Shown in pieces: positions 13,001 through 28,002 of a stretch of 64,000 nt of DNA (position 1 is its first letter; the number at the start of each line of letters is the position of its first letter). Below the pieces are notes generated by a model. It was not told the origin of the DNA. It saw nothing but the letters and a program-made list of their open reading frames with translations, and searched no databases. Position numbers and translations under genes: made by a program. Source of the stretch: Hofstenia miamia (lineage: Eukaryota; Xenacoelomorpha; Acoela); NCBI GenBank assembly GCA_004352715.1, contig SCFE01000049.1, positions 1,486,475-1,550,474 of the forward strand. The letters are read 5' to 3'.

Positions 13001-16000
13001 TTGCATAATCAAATTAACAAGCTGTACAATAAATTTGCTTTGCTTAAAAAAAGGCTCGTTTTTGTATCGTTGTATATCCAATACTCTGTTCAAGCTCGGC
13101 TCGGCTCACCTCGGTGACAAGTCTGAATCTTAGTGGGTTGAGTTCATCACCTAGTTACAAACTTTTATGTTCTTTATTAGCCCTCTTCAAATTCTTTGAA
13201 TACTAAATGGTTTCCACATAGGCAGAAATCTATTTTTAATTTCCACTTCCTACACATGGAATGCAGAGGCCGTGATTTGGTCTAGACACAGGTTGTTATA
13301 CCAGGGCTTTCATTATGCACTGCATATAATCGTTCGTATTACAAGAATATAAAAAAATCAAGACAGCAATAAAAATACAAGGAAAATAATTACGGTTTAT
13401 ATACCATCAAGAGATTGCTATGTTTAAGGCAACATTTTGTTGTATAGTATTATCATAAATAAACCTAACTCGCTTTTATTGCACAAAATCAACAAAATAT
13501 ATGACAATACTAAAGCTTTGAAATAAGAATCTTATTGGTGCTTTCAGCACAAAATTTAGACTCAATGATGCAAGAAGATCTCGGCTTTTACGTTCGGAAT
13601 TGACGATTTGCACACTATAGCAAATTTCAACTAACAGTCCAATATTTAGTTTAATTTTTCCAGTAAGAATTTTCATGGATATCATGAAAAATTCAAAGTT
13701 TTTTCGAATGTATAAGCCCATTAATTCAACTTAAGTGTAAGCCATTCAAGCGCTTCCTAGGCCATAGGCCTCTATGCTAGTGAAAATCCAATACCAAGTG
13801 CAGCACCCACTCTCACCTTGCAAATAGTTGGCTCATTATGAAATGGAAATAAATCGAATTTTAATTCTGTTAATTTGAAAAGCGCTTCTTCCGTTCTTCT
13901 GGTGCTACTTTTTGCAGTCATACAATGAGGTTATCTCATGCAGCAGAATTATGGCTTGCCACTGTTCCTCATGTCGTAGTCTTCTTGTAAATTTATTGCA
14001 GTATCTATCATAGCTCGTTTTTGCGATTTGCAACTATATATCAGTGCGGTTACAGCTTCGCAACAATTTCTGGGTCACCCCCTTCAAGTAGACGTCCCGC
14101 ATTTTACTCCGGTTCCATGGTGCTAATTGTTTTCTTTTTTTCTTTTTTTTCTTTTAACTACTTGTGAAGTAATAATAAATGTCGTAACGACGTCGTTTTC
14201 TGTTGTATTGGCGTTTCATGGGTTCTGAATTGTTTTAATGGTGTTTACAGTGCGGATTAGTGGCGGTGTATAATTCCGTCTAGCATAAAATATTTAAAAA
14301 TAGGAATAATTTTAGTATTATGACAATTTGAAGATAAATTTTTTAAAAACTGCATTGTTTTGATAATTTGTCGTTTTATTGTGAAAAGACGTTGTTTTGA
14401 AATGTCGTTTTAGTGCCGTTATTATGTCGTTCACCGACGTCGTTACCACAGTTCTATGTTTACTGGGAACTGCACAAATTCATTGAACTTGATTGCTATA
14501 AACTCAGCAGTAAATGTTGAGTTCCTGTTAAGATTTGGAAAATATTGAAGTTTCTAATATACATGTACAATGCACATTGTAACTTTGTAATATTAGTAAA
14601 GTTTCATGTTAAATCAAAATACTTCGTAATTTCATGTAGTTTAGTTTCAAATATTGTTATTAATTCTAATCAGTGGCGTACGCAGAGGGTGGACATGGTA
14701 GAATGTCCCCCGCCCCCCCCCTACAAATTTGATTTTGACTGAATAAATCAAGAAAAATTTTTCGTAAAATATTGAAAAATTTAAAATTTAGGATCATGAA
14801 ATACATTTTTTATGGTCTATTTCCTAAATATTTTCAAAAATTTCACCGCATTGGGTAATGACGATGATGTCCCCCTTCAAAAAATCCTGCGTACGCTCCT
14901 GATTCTAATGAGGAATTTGACTTTTAGAAAAAACGCAATTACCAGTATCTCCGATTGATTAAGGCTTATCCTGGCATCTTACTTTATGCAAACAACCGGA
15001 ATTAAAGATCTGTTAATACTAGAGAGAAATATCATCACTACAGGGATTTTGAAATAAGTTTGGGAACTTGATTGCTATCATATAGAAGTTTATGGGGCAA
15101 AATTTCCTCATAAAAATTGTTGAAAGACTTTTAATTTAAAAGTGACGTATTAGTGTCAAATTAGTACTTCCAAACTTAACCTAAAAAGTTTGCATTCTCA
15201 TTTTGTGGGCCTTGAGTAAAAGTGTAACAAGTGCAAAATTTCAGTTTTGAGATATAAATGTTCTTGTGTTTAATGATTCCCACAGAAAGACTTTTTCAGT
15301 GCACATGTTACTCTTTTGCACAAGATAACTGAATCTACAATGCGTAAAAACCCAAACTGAGGTTCTAGAAAAAAGGTAAGACCTGAAAACTGATCAACGA
15401 GCCAAAAAAGTAAAAACGTGAAAATGTGAATTGTTGTACTTTGCTCCAGGCCCACGATTTATTAATGTACAATTTCGTTTGGAAAATATCTATGTTTAAC
15501 AAGTTGTTTTTAGCTACCGCTCCTGTTATTTCGTTCCCTGACATTGATTATAAAACTCTATACGGAAGAGAGGATTCTATATCTTTCACTGTGAACAGCT
15601 TCCCGGCATATTCGTGAGTAATTTTCGACTAAATTCTTTTAAGATTCTAATGAAAACACAAACCAAATTTTCGGAAGTTCTTAGATTGCTTGCAATGTTT
15701 TCATTAATGCTTGAATAATAAGCTTTCTGCTTCATAAAAGTTATGGTCACGTGCTAAAGTATAACAAGAAATACTTAGAAAATTTTATTTTTTGCTCTCA
15801 GAATCTAAGGAAAATGAATGAAGTTTTTCAAAAGAATCAAAAAATTTTTAGGCTTTATTTTTCAAACTACTTATCAATAGTAACACAAATGGCATATTTT
15901 CACATTATAGTGCTAACATATTTATCAATTATAAGTAGATAAATTCAGAGTATGCAATAAGCTGTTGCTTTCCATTGGGCCTTTGCCCCTTTACATTTTC

Positions 16001-19000
16001 CTTACATATTTGAGCTTCGGAATGGCTTAAGCCGTATTTAATCATTGTCATCTGGAGTTTGACTGGATTTGGATGAACTTACAATATTAATTGACTATTT
16101 TAAATAGTATAATTTTTTTGGGACTAGGCTTAGACCTAATTAAACAGTTAAATAGTGCTTCAGCTGAGGTCTAGACTTCTGCGATTTGCAACTCTGTGTC
16201 ATTGCCTTTGGCATTCAAAAATAACATTTTATCTGCATAAAACAACTTCAGTATAATTATTTTTTCATTTTTTTTAAATCGATTAAAATTTCCGGGGACA
16301 AAATAGTTAACTTAAAAATCATACGCAAAAACAACAACACTTTTTACATGCACTGGGATTTCTCAAGCTAAGCTTATATCATGGAGCTGATTTCTTTGAA
16401 CACAAAAAAACACATGTGAATCAGAAGATGTCTCTGCTAGGGATTGCAGCAATTACTATTATAAACCAAACAATTTTTTCAAAAACTTTTTATAGAAAAG
16501 TAACTTTGTGTTTGATATATAACTGTGAAAAACAAATTATTGTAAGTTGCTCTGAAAAACGGACTATCGGTTAAATGAATTTAGAGATACACTTCTGACT
16601 TTTGAGGGAGTAGAGTTTCCTAGAATGGAGATCCCAATCAAGCTTGACAAAACTAATCCAATATGCTTTGAAGAAAAAGTGCCAAAGTATGACCAGACGT
16701 GGAGAACTGATCCATTTCTTATCCAGCAAAACAATTCCGGCATGTACATTGCAGAAGTAAATGTCGCTGCAGAAACATTTTCTGCAAACTTTAGCGTAGA
16801 TGGCAAGTATTTCATGTATTTTTCTCTGTAAAGCTTAAATCGTTTTCTTTTTAGTATATAATCAAAAAGGCATATTATGAAACAAAAAATTGCCTAGCAC
16901 TTACTTTTATATGTAAAATTAAAATAGAGGATCTCAATTGTGTTATTGGTGAATTCAAAATTAAAATGATTATTTACAAATTTTGAAGCACTTAGTTAGT
17001 TGATATGCAAAATATTGATGAAAGCAAAACTACAGTATATTATCAAAATAATTGAAACTGTTAGCATTGCAATGTTGTGCGAAACTTAATACTAAATGCA
17101 AGAAATCCAGAGAGATTCAATGAACAATGTCAAATTAAAGTTTTCACTTGTATTAAAGTTTTATAGACGTAGCATAAAAAATCATTCTCTATACTTCACT
17201 TGCAATAGATTTCATAAACTTTCTTCGAATTATTGGAAATTTTAATTGTAATTTTTATATGGTGTCTAAATCAAAAATATTAAAAAGCACAATAAAAAAG
17301 TTACTTTAAAATTGTATTGAATTCCTATTTAAAGTATATACAATGACTTTGTATAATACTGGATTAATTTTTTTCTTGTAGATTAATTTCAATATTTTTT
17401 ATCATCAACAAAAGTTGATTTCCAAAATTACCAAAATGGATGTTTTATGATTGTGTTAAAATGCCAGTAGGAAATAGCGATCCACTGTCAAATTAAGCCA
17501 CTCATTTATAGTTTGCGCAATATATTGCTGTATTTTAATAAAAGAACAGGTTATACTTCACTAAAAAGTTTCTGAAATCAACTTTAATTACAATTTTGTG
17601 ATTATATATATATATATATATCACTTGATGTAATAACTTAATAACCAATCGATGTGTCATGTCATCATCGCGTAATTGAATGTTTAAAATATTACTATAC
17701 AGTGAAACGCTAAACTAAGGGTTTGAAAATTTTCGTTTTTTTCTTCCATATAATCCTAAATACCCTTTACCGAGCTTTTAATATGTTTTTTATGATTTAG
17801 AATATTCCCTTAATTTATTCAGTGAGCATAACTTTAGCCCTATAGCATCGATTCGTAATAGTGCATCTAATCATTAACTTTAGTATTTCTTTTTCATATT
17901 TTTATTTTTGGCATTTTATATACTCAATTCTGCTTTTCGTAATTGGAAATATATCTAACAGTACGTTTTAGTAATTCTCGAAATTTCCATTTGCTTGCTC
18001 AAACTACAATCAACAACGTAATAGTGGAAAAGTTTTAGGGACCCACTAATACCCCAATACCCCTAAATTTACTAGGAAAATGTCCTTTAATTAGAAGACC
18101 TAAAATTATTTTTGTAAATATTTGGCCTTTTGTAAATTTCGCATTTAGTTGACTTCACTGTGATATTCGCTCCAAATGCAGGCGTGCTACCTGATGGCTT
18201 TGGAGGAGCATATGAACTTACATGTGAAATGCAGCACTACTATGCTTACGAGGGAAATCAGAACTTTCAAATGAAAATAACAAGTCTAAACGAAGCACTG
18301 GTAAATATTTTATTCACACTATTAGATTGTCAGACATAATATTTTTCATATCCAATTAGGCTTTAAGCATCAGACTTGTCAACGAGCCAAGCTTCTAACG
18401 AGCCGAGCCGAGCCGAGCTTGAGCACAGTATTTGATATAGAACTCAGAACTTTCAAATGAAAATAACAAGTCTAAACGAAGCACTGGTAAATATTTTATT
18501 CACACTATTAGATTGTCAGACATAATATTTTTCATATCCAATTAGGCTTTAAGCATCAGACTTGTCAACGAGCCAAGCTTCTAACGAGCCGAGCCGAGCC
18601 GAGCTTGAGCACAGTATTTGATATAGAACGAGCCCAAATCGAGCCTATTTTAGGCAAAGCAAGCTTATAGTTCTGCTTGTTAATTTGATTATGGAGATTT
18701 TTCTTATTTTTTGCCGTCAGTATGCCTTTCCTATAATCTTATTTAAGAAACGTTTATTATATAATAGGAAGAGCTATGTAAAAAATTATTTGAGCAAACT
18801 ATAACCAAAATACGCCATAGTTGCCACGTTATAAAATATATAGTACATCAACAAAATTTAAGTAATAGCAACAGTGGCGTACCCAGGGGGGGCACATGGT
18901 GGAATGTCCCCCGTCAGGTTTCCAAATCTAATTTTGACTGGATAAATCAAAACATTTTTCGTAAAAAGTTGAAAAATTAAAAATCTAAGATCGTGAAATG

Positions 19001-22000
19001 CAGTTTTTTAGGTTCTATTTTCTCAATATTTTAAAAAATTTCACCGCATTAGGGAATAACAATGATGTCCCCCCGTCAGAAAATCCTGGTACGCCTCTGA
19101 ATAGCAATAGTGAACATTTTATCTTCCAAATTAGCAGCAATACTAAAATGTACCCTATTGTCTCAATCACATAGAAATAAAATCTTTATGACGTAGAGGA
19201 TTTCTATGAACAAGCCTAAAATAAGTTAATGCATAATATAGCACTAATATCGCGTTTGCAATGGGCAATCCATCATATTCACTAAATTCAATTTATTATA
19301 GATTATATAAAGGAATACCGTTGTCAAATTCTTTTGAAATGAAAAACCCATTTTCAAAAATTCCCTGAAATATATTGTAATTAAAATAATCACAATTTTT
19401 TGACTAACCTGAATATAGAAAGCTTTTCTGCAACCCTAGTGGAAATGAAGTGGTTACAGCATCGAAACAAAAACAAGTAAGGTATTATAAGCTGTTTTAA
19501 TCTTGTAATTTAAAATTAAAATTAATAAAATTGATCAGAATTTCAAGAAAAACTTTCTTTTACTACATTTCTACCTAAATAACTAAATTATGATTAAAAA
19601 CACCACGTACAACAAAAACCACGTGTATTTATTATGTAAGAAATGTCACAGCAAAACAATGTCTAATCAGTTTTCGCTATCAATCTTGATTACTAAATAT
19701 AAAATGAATATAAAAACGCTTGTACATATAAATAAATAAATATATATATATATATATATATNNNNNNNNNNNNNNNNNNNNNNNNNNNNNNNNNNNNNNN
19801 NNNNNNNNNNNNNNNNNNNNNNNNNNNNNNNNNNNNNNNNNNNNNNNNNNNNNNNNNNNNNNNNNNNNNNNNNNNNNNNNNNNNNNNNNNNNNNNNNNNN
19901 NNNNNNNNNNNNNNNNNNNNNNNNNNNNNNNNNNNNNNNNNNNNNNNNNNNNNNNNNNNNNNNNNNNNNNNNNNNNNNNNNNNNNNNNNNNNNNNNNNNN
20001 NNNNNNNNNNNNNNNNNNNNNNNNNNNNNNNNNNNNNNNNNNNNNNNNNNNNNNNNNNNNNNNNNNNNNNNNNNNNNNNNNNNNNNNNNNNNNNNNNNNN
20101 NNNNNNNNNNNNNNNNNNNNNNNNNNNNNNNNNNNNNNNNNNNNNNNNNNNNNNNNNNNNNNNNNNNNNNNNNNNNNNNNNNNNNNNNNNNNNNNNNNNN
20201 NNNNNNNNNNNNNNNNNNNNNNTATATATATATATATATATATATCACAAAAAACTTAGTTTCATCTTTAGTTTACAAATACACCTTTTATGATTTCAAT
20301 AAATCCCGGGGAAACTAAGCTACATCTCAATGAACGACAAGTAATGATCACTTAAGAAGTCATCTAAATTAAAAAAAATTTTTACTAACAACAAAACATC
20401 CTAAAATCAGAGACAATATATATATATATATATATATATGTAATGGACGCCTTAATATTCAATATATATATTCAATAATATACGAAAACAGAAATCCATC
20501 ATTATAATATCTAGCAATTTGCAATGATTTGAAAAATTTCGTTGCCAATTTTTTTTCAAATTTGCGAAAAATAATTTTTCATGTGATTGAGAATTTGTGG
20601 AATTCGCCATTTAAAAATAAACTGTTTTCCAGTAAGAAGCATTATCTTTTAGTAGTTACGTTTGGGTTTGGCTAAAAATAGAAGGCAGGTCATCAACTGC
20701 CTAATGAAAGTGTAAAGCTTGTTTTCCAAATTGAAAACGCCACATGGGTTAATGTAGTGTTAGCATAGCTTCTGCGAGTGACTAGCGAAAATTAAGGGGT
20801 ATCATATCTTTATGTAGTACTCCTTAGAGGGAGGTTACAAACTTTTAATATCAATCAAATCTAACACTTTGATGGTGTCTAGTATCATTTGCTTGAAGAT
20901 ATGGCTTAACCTCGGTGATGGAGATAAACAATGTTTAATTCCGACTGATTGCAAACTAGTGATACAGTTTATTCACTGTAATTTCGATATTATACGTTCT
21001 CCACAAAACCTTATTTTCAATATTTTAGTCTAAGTATCTTAATCTATCTGAATTGACCATCTTCTCTCCAAAAAGAACTGCAGAACTGACTGGGCGAATA
21101 TCAAACTTCCAGCCATGGATGGAAGGTGATGTAAAGTGTGAATTAGTAAGCGATGATGATATAGATGGTATAGACGCAAGCCTGCATGTTGGTTTCACAG
21201 AACCGTCATTCACATTTCAGTTATACTTTCGAAATGACATTGGTAAATTATCAAAATTTAGTTTTATTATGTATGTCCATAAATTAATAGGTATTTATGA
21301 AAAAACTAAAATTATAAAGGGGCTTAAGTTGGACACCATTATATTTTCAAACTGAGAATGAGGTCTTTGAAACCTTGAAAAGAAAGACGTTACAGAATTA
21401 GAAAAGAGTTACCAACATTCGAGTAATGGTTCAAACAGGGGACGTTTTCTCAGGGTTATGGGTCAGGGACATAAAGTTCTCAGGTTATTTTCCCTCATTT
21501 TTTTCAAATTTTGATTCAATTTTTTGCAAAATTTTTTATATATATTTATATGCAGCTAATAATTTTTCTGGAACTTTCGAATCTCGAATGAGCTCGGAAC
21601 TTTCTTCCAACACTAAAGCGGGAAGATTAATTATTCAAAATCCTTAGAAATATTCAATACCCCCTTTTCACTGCTTTTAATTTTGTCTGTAAATATTTAT
21701 TACAACTTTCACCAATAATTTCGACCTGAATCTTACAATATTTGTTGGGTTGTGTAGTGACATATTCTCTGGCAGTTTCTATCCATCTCATTTTTCATTA
21801 AATGGTTTTTACCTTACCCCAAAATTGCTGTCAGAAATGGTTGACGCTATATTGGGTTGAGTCAACAAAGAATTTTATTTTCTAATATTTTGGTGTAAAA
21901 GGGATCTTTATTCTCCAGAAACAATTTTATTTTCCATTGGTTCATAACATTATTTTTTACTAATAGCTATGTTATACCGAATATATTTTTTTAGAAATTC

Positions 22001-24147
22001 GATTATATCAATTTCTTTAGTAAACTTTCAATAAAAAATGCTTGTTATACATTGTAATTATATTAAGCTTATTGATAATTTTTATTCTTGCAAAAATTTT
22101 TCAGAAAGTAATTTATTTTAATTTTTCAATTCTATTTATATTTTTAATAACATGAAATAAACAGCAAAATCCGAATGACAAATTGTTGATTTATTCTGCC
22201 TAAGGCAAGTGAAGCCAAATTAAATTAATTTTGAACATTAGTTATATAATTAGAATTATGATTTTATCAATTTGTTTAAAACCTGATAAATTTAACCACA
22301 AGCACAATGTAGTAAGTGCTGACTCCAGAAAATTTCTGGCATTAATTGTGAAGAAGTGGCCGATTGGAAAAAAATAAAGCCTATTAAAATATATAATGGT
22401 AAAATTATACAATTTAAGTGGACTTTTCGCTTGCATTTAACACAAAAGCATCAACTATTGCTTTATTTTCAAACCCAATATAAATTACTTGCGTTGTCTC
22501 TCACTGTGTATATTTCTAAATTTCGCACGGTTCAAATTTACAAAATTTCATTTCAGTATTTCTCTTGTTTCAAAATTTTATATTATATTTATATTATAGA
22601 GCAGAGGTGGAATTTAATAGCCGGCCGTGGTGAGTCGGGTTGGGATTGAGGTGGCCAGATTGAACTGATTTTAGATTTCCTAAGGCCAAATTTTACTCTT
22701 CAATTACTGTAAATCCTAAGATAAAAAACACACCGTATTATAATTTTGGCGAGAAACATTAGTAAACATTTAAAATTTCCAACATATGCTAAAACTAAAC
22801 AATTTATAGGTCAATTCATAATTCGAAAGGCAGAGATTCGCAATCCCGACCCAGCCCATTTACATTAAGGACAACTCAGCCCATCTTCTGCCCACCTTAT
22901 GATAATGTGATACGAAGATTTCGTTAAATTTCCAGTTTACTAGATCATATTTGGGTTTGTAAAAAACTTACATTAAAATTGTCATAATCAAATTGAAAAT
23001 CCTAAATTGATTCTTAGAAACGCTTTTGTGAAATTTCAAAATGTACGTTTTATCGTTCAACACATTGCTTATAAATTATAGAAAGTTCATTGCAATTGAG
23101 TATATTTGAATGCACTGTTACTATTACACAGTAATACAATACCTCAACGGTCACTTCTCTATTTGTAATTCATTTATAGTATATATAATTTGACCTACTA
23201 AATTATTAGCCAATCAGAATTTACTTTATAACATTCTGCCTTTCTTATTTTATCATAGATGCTAAATTTAGTACGTGTTTTTATATAGTTAATTATTATG
23301 TCTAATATTGTTGTGTATACTGTATATCTTGTAATGAAAAATAGGATTAGAACAAAAGCTATGTGAGAAAAAAATTATTTCTAATTATTAAAAAATCTCT
23401 ATTTCAGTTATAAACTTATGAAATTTTAGAGGGGGCTTTGAATTTAGCAGAGGGGGCTTAGTCCCTTGTAGCCCTTTCGAGACGGCGGCGCTGCCTCAAC
23501 CTCAAGCCCAGGCTGGCTTATTTATTTAGCGAAATTCATCCCGAGGGCTAGTCAAGCGTAACTCATGGAAATATTAATAGATTTGTACAATTGCATTGAA
23601 TGATCATTATATTATTGAAAAACAAGGATTTTTGAAAGTTGGAACAAACGTTTGGCAGAATTATTATTATAAAATTACCATGGATTTAGGTGCCATATCA
23701 TTTCGTGATGAAACTGAAGAACGCAGTCGTCCTTTGTATAATAGGACATTGTTTGGTGATTTCTTTTATCTTTTCTATAAAGAGTTGATCAACTACCCTG
23801 GTGACATGGACGTGGCGGAAGCAAAGTGCGCATATAATGGTGGCGAGGTGTTTTTCAGACTTGGAGAATTCGATGAAATCTTTGTACAATTCATAAAAAC
23901 AGCCATTTATGCAGAATATGACGATGATACTAATCCCGGTAAAGCAGTTTTACTTACTGACGATGTTTCTGAGACAGGAGACTTGGTAACGTCAAGATAT
24001 TTTATGATGTACTATCAGGCAGGTAATATATTTAGCTATTATTCAACTCAATATAGTTTGTAGAACTATTCATTGAATTTTTCCCTTTAAAGATGATAAT
24101 ATAGAGTCTATAATAGAAGCGCTAAATTCCAAAGTAACAAATATCAG

Positions 24148-24233
<86 letters not shown>

Positions 24234-27200
24234 CTAAACCTAACAAGAAAATTATCTAAAAAATTTGTAATTCGATTCCAACTCGCAAGTTAAGATTTCA
24301 ACTCGACTCTACTCTAAAAATATAAAAATATCAACTCACTGTGGCCAAATATATATATATATATATATATATGCGTAGGTGTAATTTTTTAAGTATTTTT
24401 AGATTTAACAAATTGCAAATATGATCTTGAAAAACATACTGTGGATTGCGACACGTCATACAATACAAAGACTGGACCTCTCTGTCAATATCGAACTGGA
24501 AAACATACGCGAAGTTGTTAGTAACATTTATGAATGCTATAGTATTTTAACGTGTTAAACTAGGTTGGTTGATTTCTGAGAAAAATGGAGGAGGAAACTG
24601 CTTGTACTCCCCTATCATTCCAAACACTTCTGTTACCAAGTTTTTGACAGTCCACGTTCATGGACTTAGTCAATGTAAAATAGAATGCGGTGTAAAAAAT
24701 GAGACAGTGATTCCTGATAGAACCTACTACAAAAAAGACAAGGAACAGATTGTGTTTAGTTTGCCACCTGGTATTGTTTTTCAGCATTTATATTGCAAGG
24801 CAGCAAGTGGTAAAGAATTCCAGTTTCATCTATCTAGCTGTAAGATTTCCCATTGATTATTTATATACTTATTGAATTTCAACCCAGTATACATAGAACT
24901 GTCGTAACGACGTCGTTCTCTGGTTTAATGGGCTTTGAATTGTTTGAATGGCGTTTACAGTGCGGATTAGTGGCGGTGTATAATTCCGTCTAGCATAAAA
25001 TATTTAAAAATAGGAATAATTTTAGTATTATGACAATTTGAAGATAAATTTTTTCAAAACTGCATTTTTATTGATAGTTTGTCGTTTTATTGTGAAAAGA
25101 CGTAGTTTTGAAATGTCGTTTTAGTGTCGTTATTATGTCGTTCATCGACGTCTTTACGACAGTTTCATGTTTACTGGGAATAGATACGACTCAATGATCT
25201 GAATCTCAAGTTCATAGTCCTTTGATGAGTGGAATTTTAAGTTTTGCAAGAGCTTCTTGATTTTGAACTTCAGTGCTATTAAACTTAAAATAAATTCAAA
25301 TACCAGCAATGAATTTTAGTACGCTATCCATACAGATTGGGATCAAAGAAAATCTTGTTGTCAGAGAACTTTTTCACTCTTCCGAATGACTCCAGTCAAT
25401 ATCAACCCAATATATATTCAAGTGAACCCATTTATCTTGCATGCAAGGGCCATGGTAATCCAGTTCCAGAGTATGTGTTTGTATAAATTTTTTATGTAAT
25501 CGTTAAAAAATTGTCATGCTTGCTTTAATATATCCTATGTATTTACGAGAGGTGATCAATAAGTTCTGCAACCAGTATGTCTCTATTGAATAAATGAACT
25601 GTAATCAAGTAGATATTTCTGTCGTGCTTCAATCGATATCTGAGCTAAGTTCACGCATAATATTATAGCTATAAGTAGTCGCTGCCATTCACAATCAGTC
25701 TCATAAGTTACACTGGTTTTACACTCTGAATGGAGCCATCAAAAGACAACTTTCGCTTCTACATTTTTACACGTATGAAACTGGGTTTGAAGGCGAAGGA
25801 AATTCATCACGAGTTAGCAGACGTCTTCCCAGAAAGTGTACCTTCATTTGACACTGTTGCCCGATGGATCTGACACTTCAACGATGGTAGGGACTCTTTG
25901 GAAAATGAGGAACGCTCACGTCGGCCACGCTCTTCCTTGACCATGGACATTGTTGCTCATGCAGAGGCCATTGTGACTAAAAATCGGCACATCACACTGA
26001 GATTTCTTGCTGCTGAGTTGTCCATAAGTTATGGAAGTGCCTACAGCATTAACCATTACGAATTAAAGATACCGCACATGATCACAGATGATCAGCGGGC
26101 AGAAAGAGTCCAGATTTGCCGCCGGTGGCTTGAAATGCTTTCAGAAAATGGAACGAAGCGACTCTCTGATGTTGTGACAGGAGATGAGTGCTGGACCTCC
26201 TTNNNNNNNNNNNNNNNNNNNNNNNNNNNNNNNNNNNNNNNNNNNNNNNNNNNNNNNNNNNNNNNNNNNNNNNNNNNNNNNNNNNNNNNNNNNNNNNNNN
26301 NNNNNNNNNNNNNNNNNNNNNNNNNNNNNNNNNNNNNNNNNNNNNNNNNNNNNNNNNNNNNNNNNNNNNNNNNNNNNNNNNNNNNNNNNNNNNNNNNNNN
26401 NNNNNNNNNNNNNNNNNNNNNNNNNNNNNNNNNNNNNNNNNNNNNNNNNNNNNNNNNNNNNNNNNNNNNNNNNNNNNNNNNNNNNNNNNNNNNNNNNNNN
26501 NNNNNNNNNNNNNNNNNNNNNNNNNNCTTCTTCAACACCCAAGGTGTCGTGGCTCTTGATAGTCTACCTGAGAAGTCAACAATCAATGCCGGGTACTACA
26601 CCAACACTGTTTTGCCCCAGGTTCTCCGCAGCAGGGCTGAAACTGCAAGAACCCGAAGTGGATCCCGTTTGCTGCTCCATCACGACAATGCCGCACCTCA
26701 CTCTGCAGCCACAACTGTGTCCTATCTGGAGGAGCAAGGAGTCCAGCTGCTTCCACACCCACCGTACTCCCCAGACTTGGCTCCTTGCGACTTTTGGTTA
26801 TTTCCAAAAGTCAAAAAAGCTATTTCTGGAGGGCCGTTTTCAAGTATTCAAGACTTGGCGAGAGCGGTTCGTGCAGAACTGCGGAGTACCATGGATGCTT
26901 CCAGAGTTGGAAGATGTGGATGCAGCGGTGCATAGATAGTGACGGAAAGTACTTTGAAGGAATGTGATCATTGATTTTTCAACTTTGTAATTTTTCTTTA
27001 AATAAATGAATTGGTTGCAAAACTTTTTGATCACCCGTCGTAAGTCATGCAACTAAACCAATTTCATAATTAAATCAGGTAATTGCCAGGCATGAAATTT
27101 TCCAAATTTCAATATTTCAGATTTATGAATTTTACATTGATTTCATTTTCTTTGCAGTTAATTTTTAAATTTTGCCAATAAATATTGATTAATTATTATT

Positions 27201-27970
27201 TTCAATCTAACGGGTTTTTATGGATTGCTAAACATAAGCAGAACTATAACCTACACCATCAATAAATTTTTCTCATCTAAAATGATATACGACTTCAATG
27301 GTTTGCATATTATTATCTTAACATTTGCCCGACATTTGCTATTCCCTGTTCAAAATTTATCATGCAAAATCCAATATTATATATGCTTACAGACAATCAT
27401 AAATCACCCAGTGCATATTAGACTAGCAAAAAAATTGTTTTTTCTTAATTTTAAGCAATACATCCTTGCTTTGAAAGGGCAACTTACTGTACCTATTTGC
27501 CTGCAATTGCTAATCCCAATGTATTAGTTAGATTAATTGGCATATCTTTTTATATCTTATTAAAATAAAACCTTCGAATTTAGTTTCCACTGGTATTGGT
27601 TCACTGAAAAAGAGGTGAAACCTGTTGAAACGGTACATAATCAAACCTGGACTGAGACTGTCTATGCGGAAAACTGCAACAGTACGCTGCATGAAGGTCG
27701 CTTATACTTTCGTTACTTGACTCCTGCACAATATGGCTTTTATTTTTGTTGCGTAACACAGGAAGGAGAAGGAAGCACAACTTGTGAAGATAATGAATAC
27801 AGAACTGATAACTTTCGACTTCAACGTATTTTTTTATTTCGATCTCTAAAATATGTTATATTATTTTTTATATTATTATTTTTCAAATTTTTGTGAATTC
27901 ATCGTCTTTACATCACTGTGTGATGTTCTAAACTCATTTAATTTAAAGCTTTTATGTTAATAGCTATGTA

Positions 27971-28002
<32 letters not shown>

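Larger units (their letters stand above)
25546..27040 (+). mobile_element. mariner-family transposon
   Basis: Ends cgagaggtgatcaataagtt and (reverse) cgacgggtgatcaaaaagtt are TIRs of about 28 bp, flanked by TA on both sides (25544-25545, 27041-27042). It lies within the intron separating the two halves of an Ig domain, in the same orientation as the host gene. N gap 26203-26526 falls inside it. Confidence 0.85.

Noticed and set aside
25329-25470. Exon start at catacag (25335)
   Set aside because: It puts the clear Ig motif out of frame with the upstream exon; the acceptor at 25319 keeps phase 1.
27225-27527. 100-codon + strand frame
   Set aside because: AT-rich random frame inside an intron; no acceptor/donor pair or motif.
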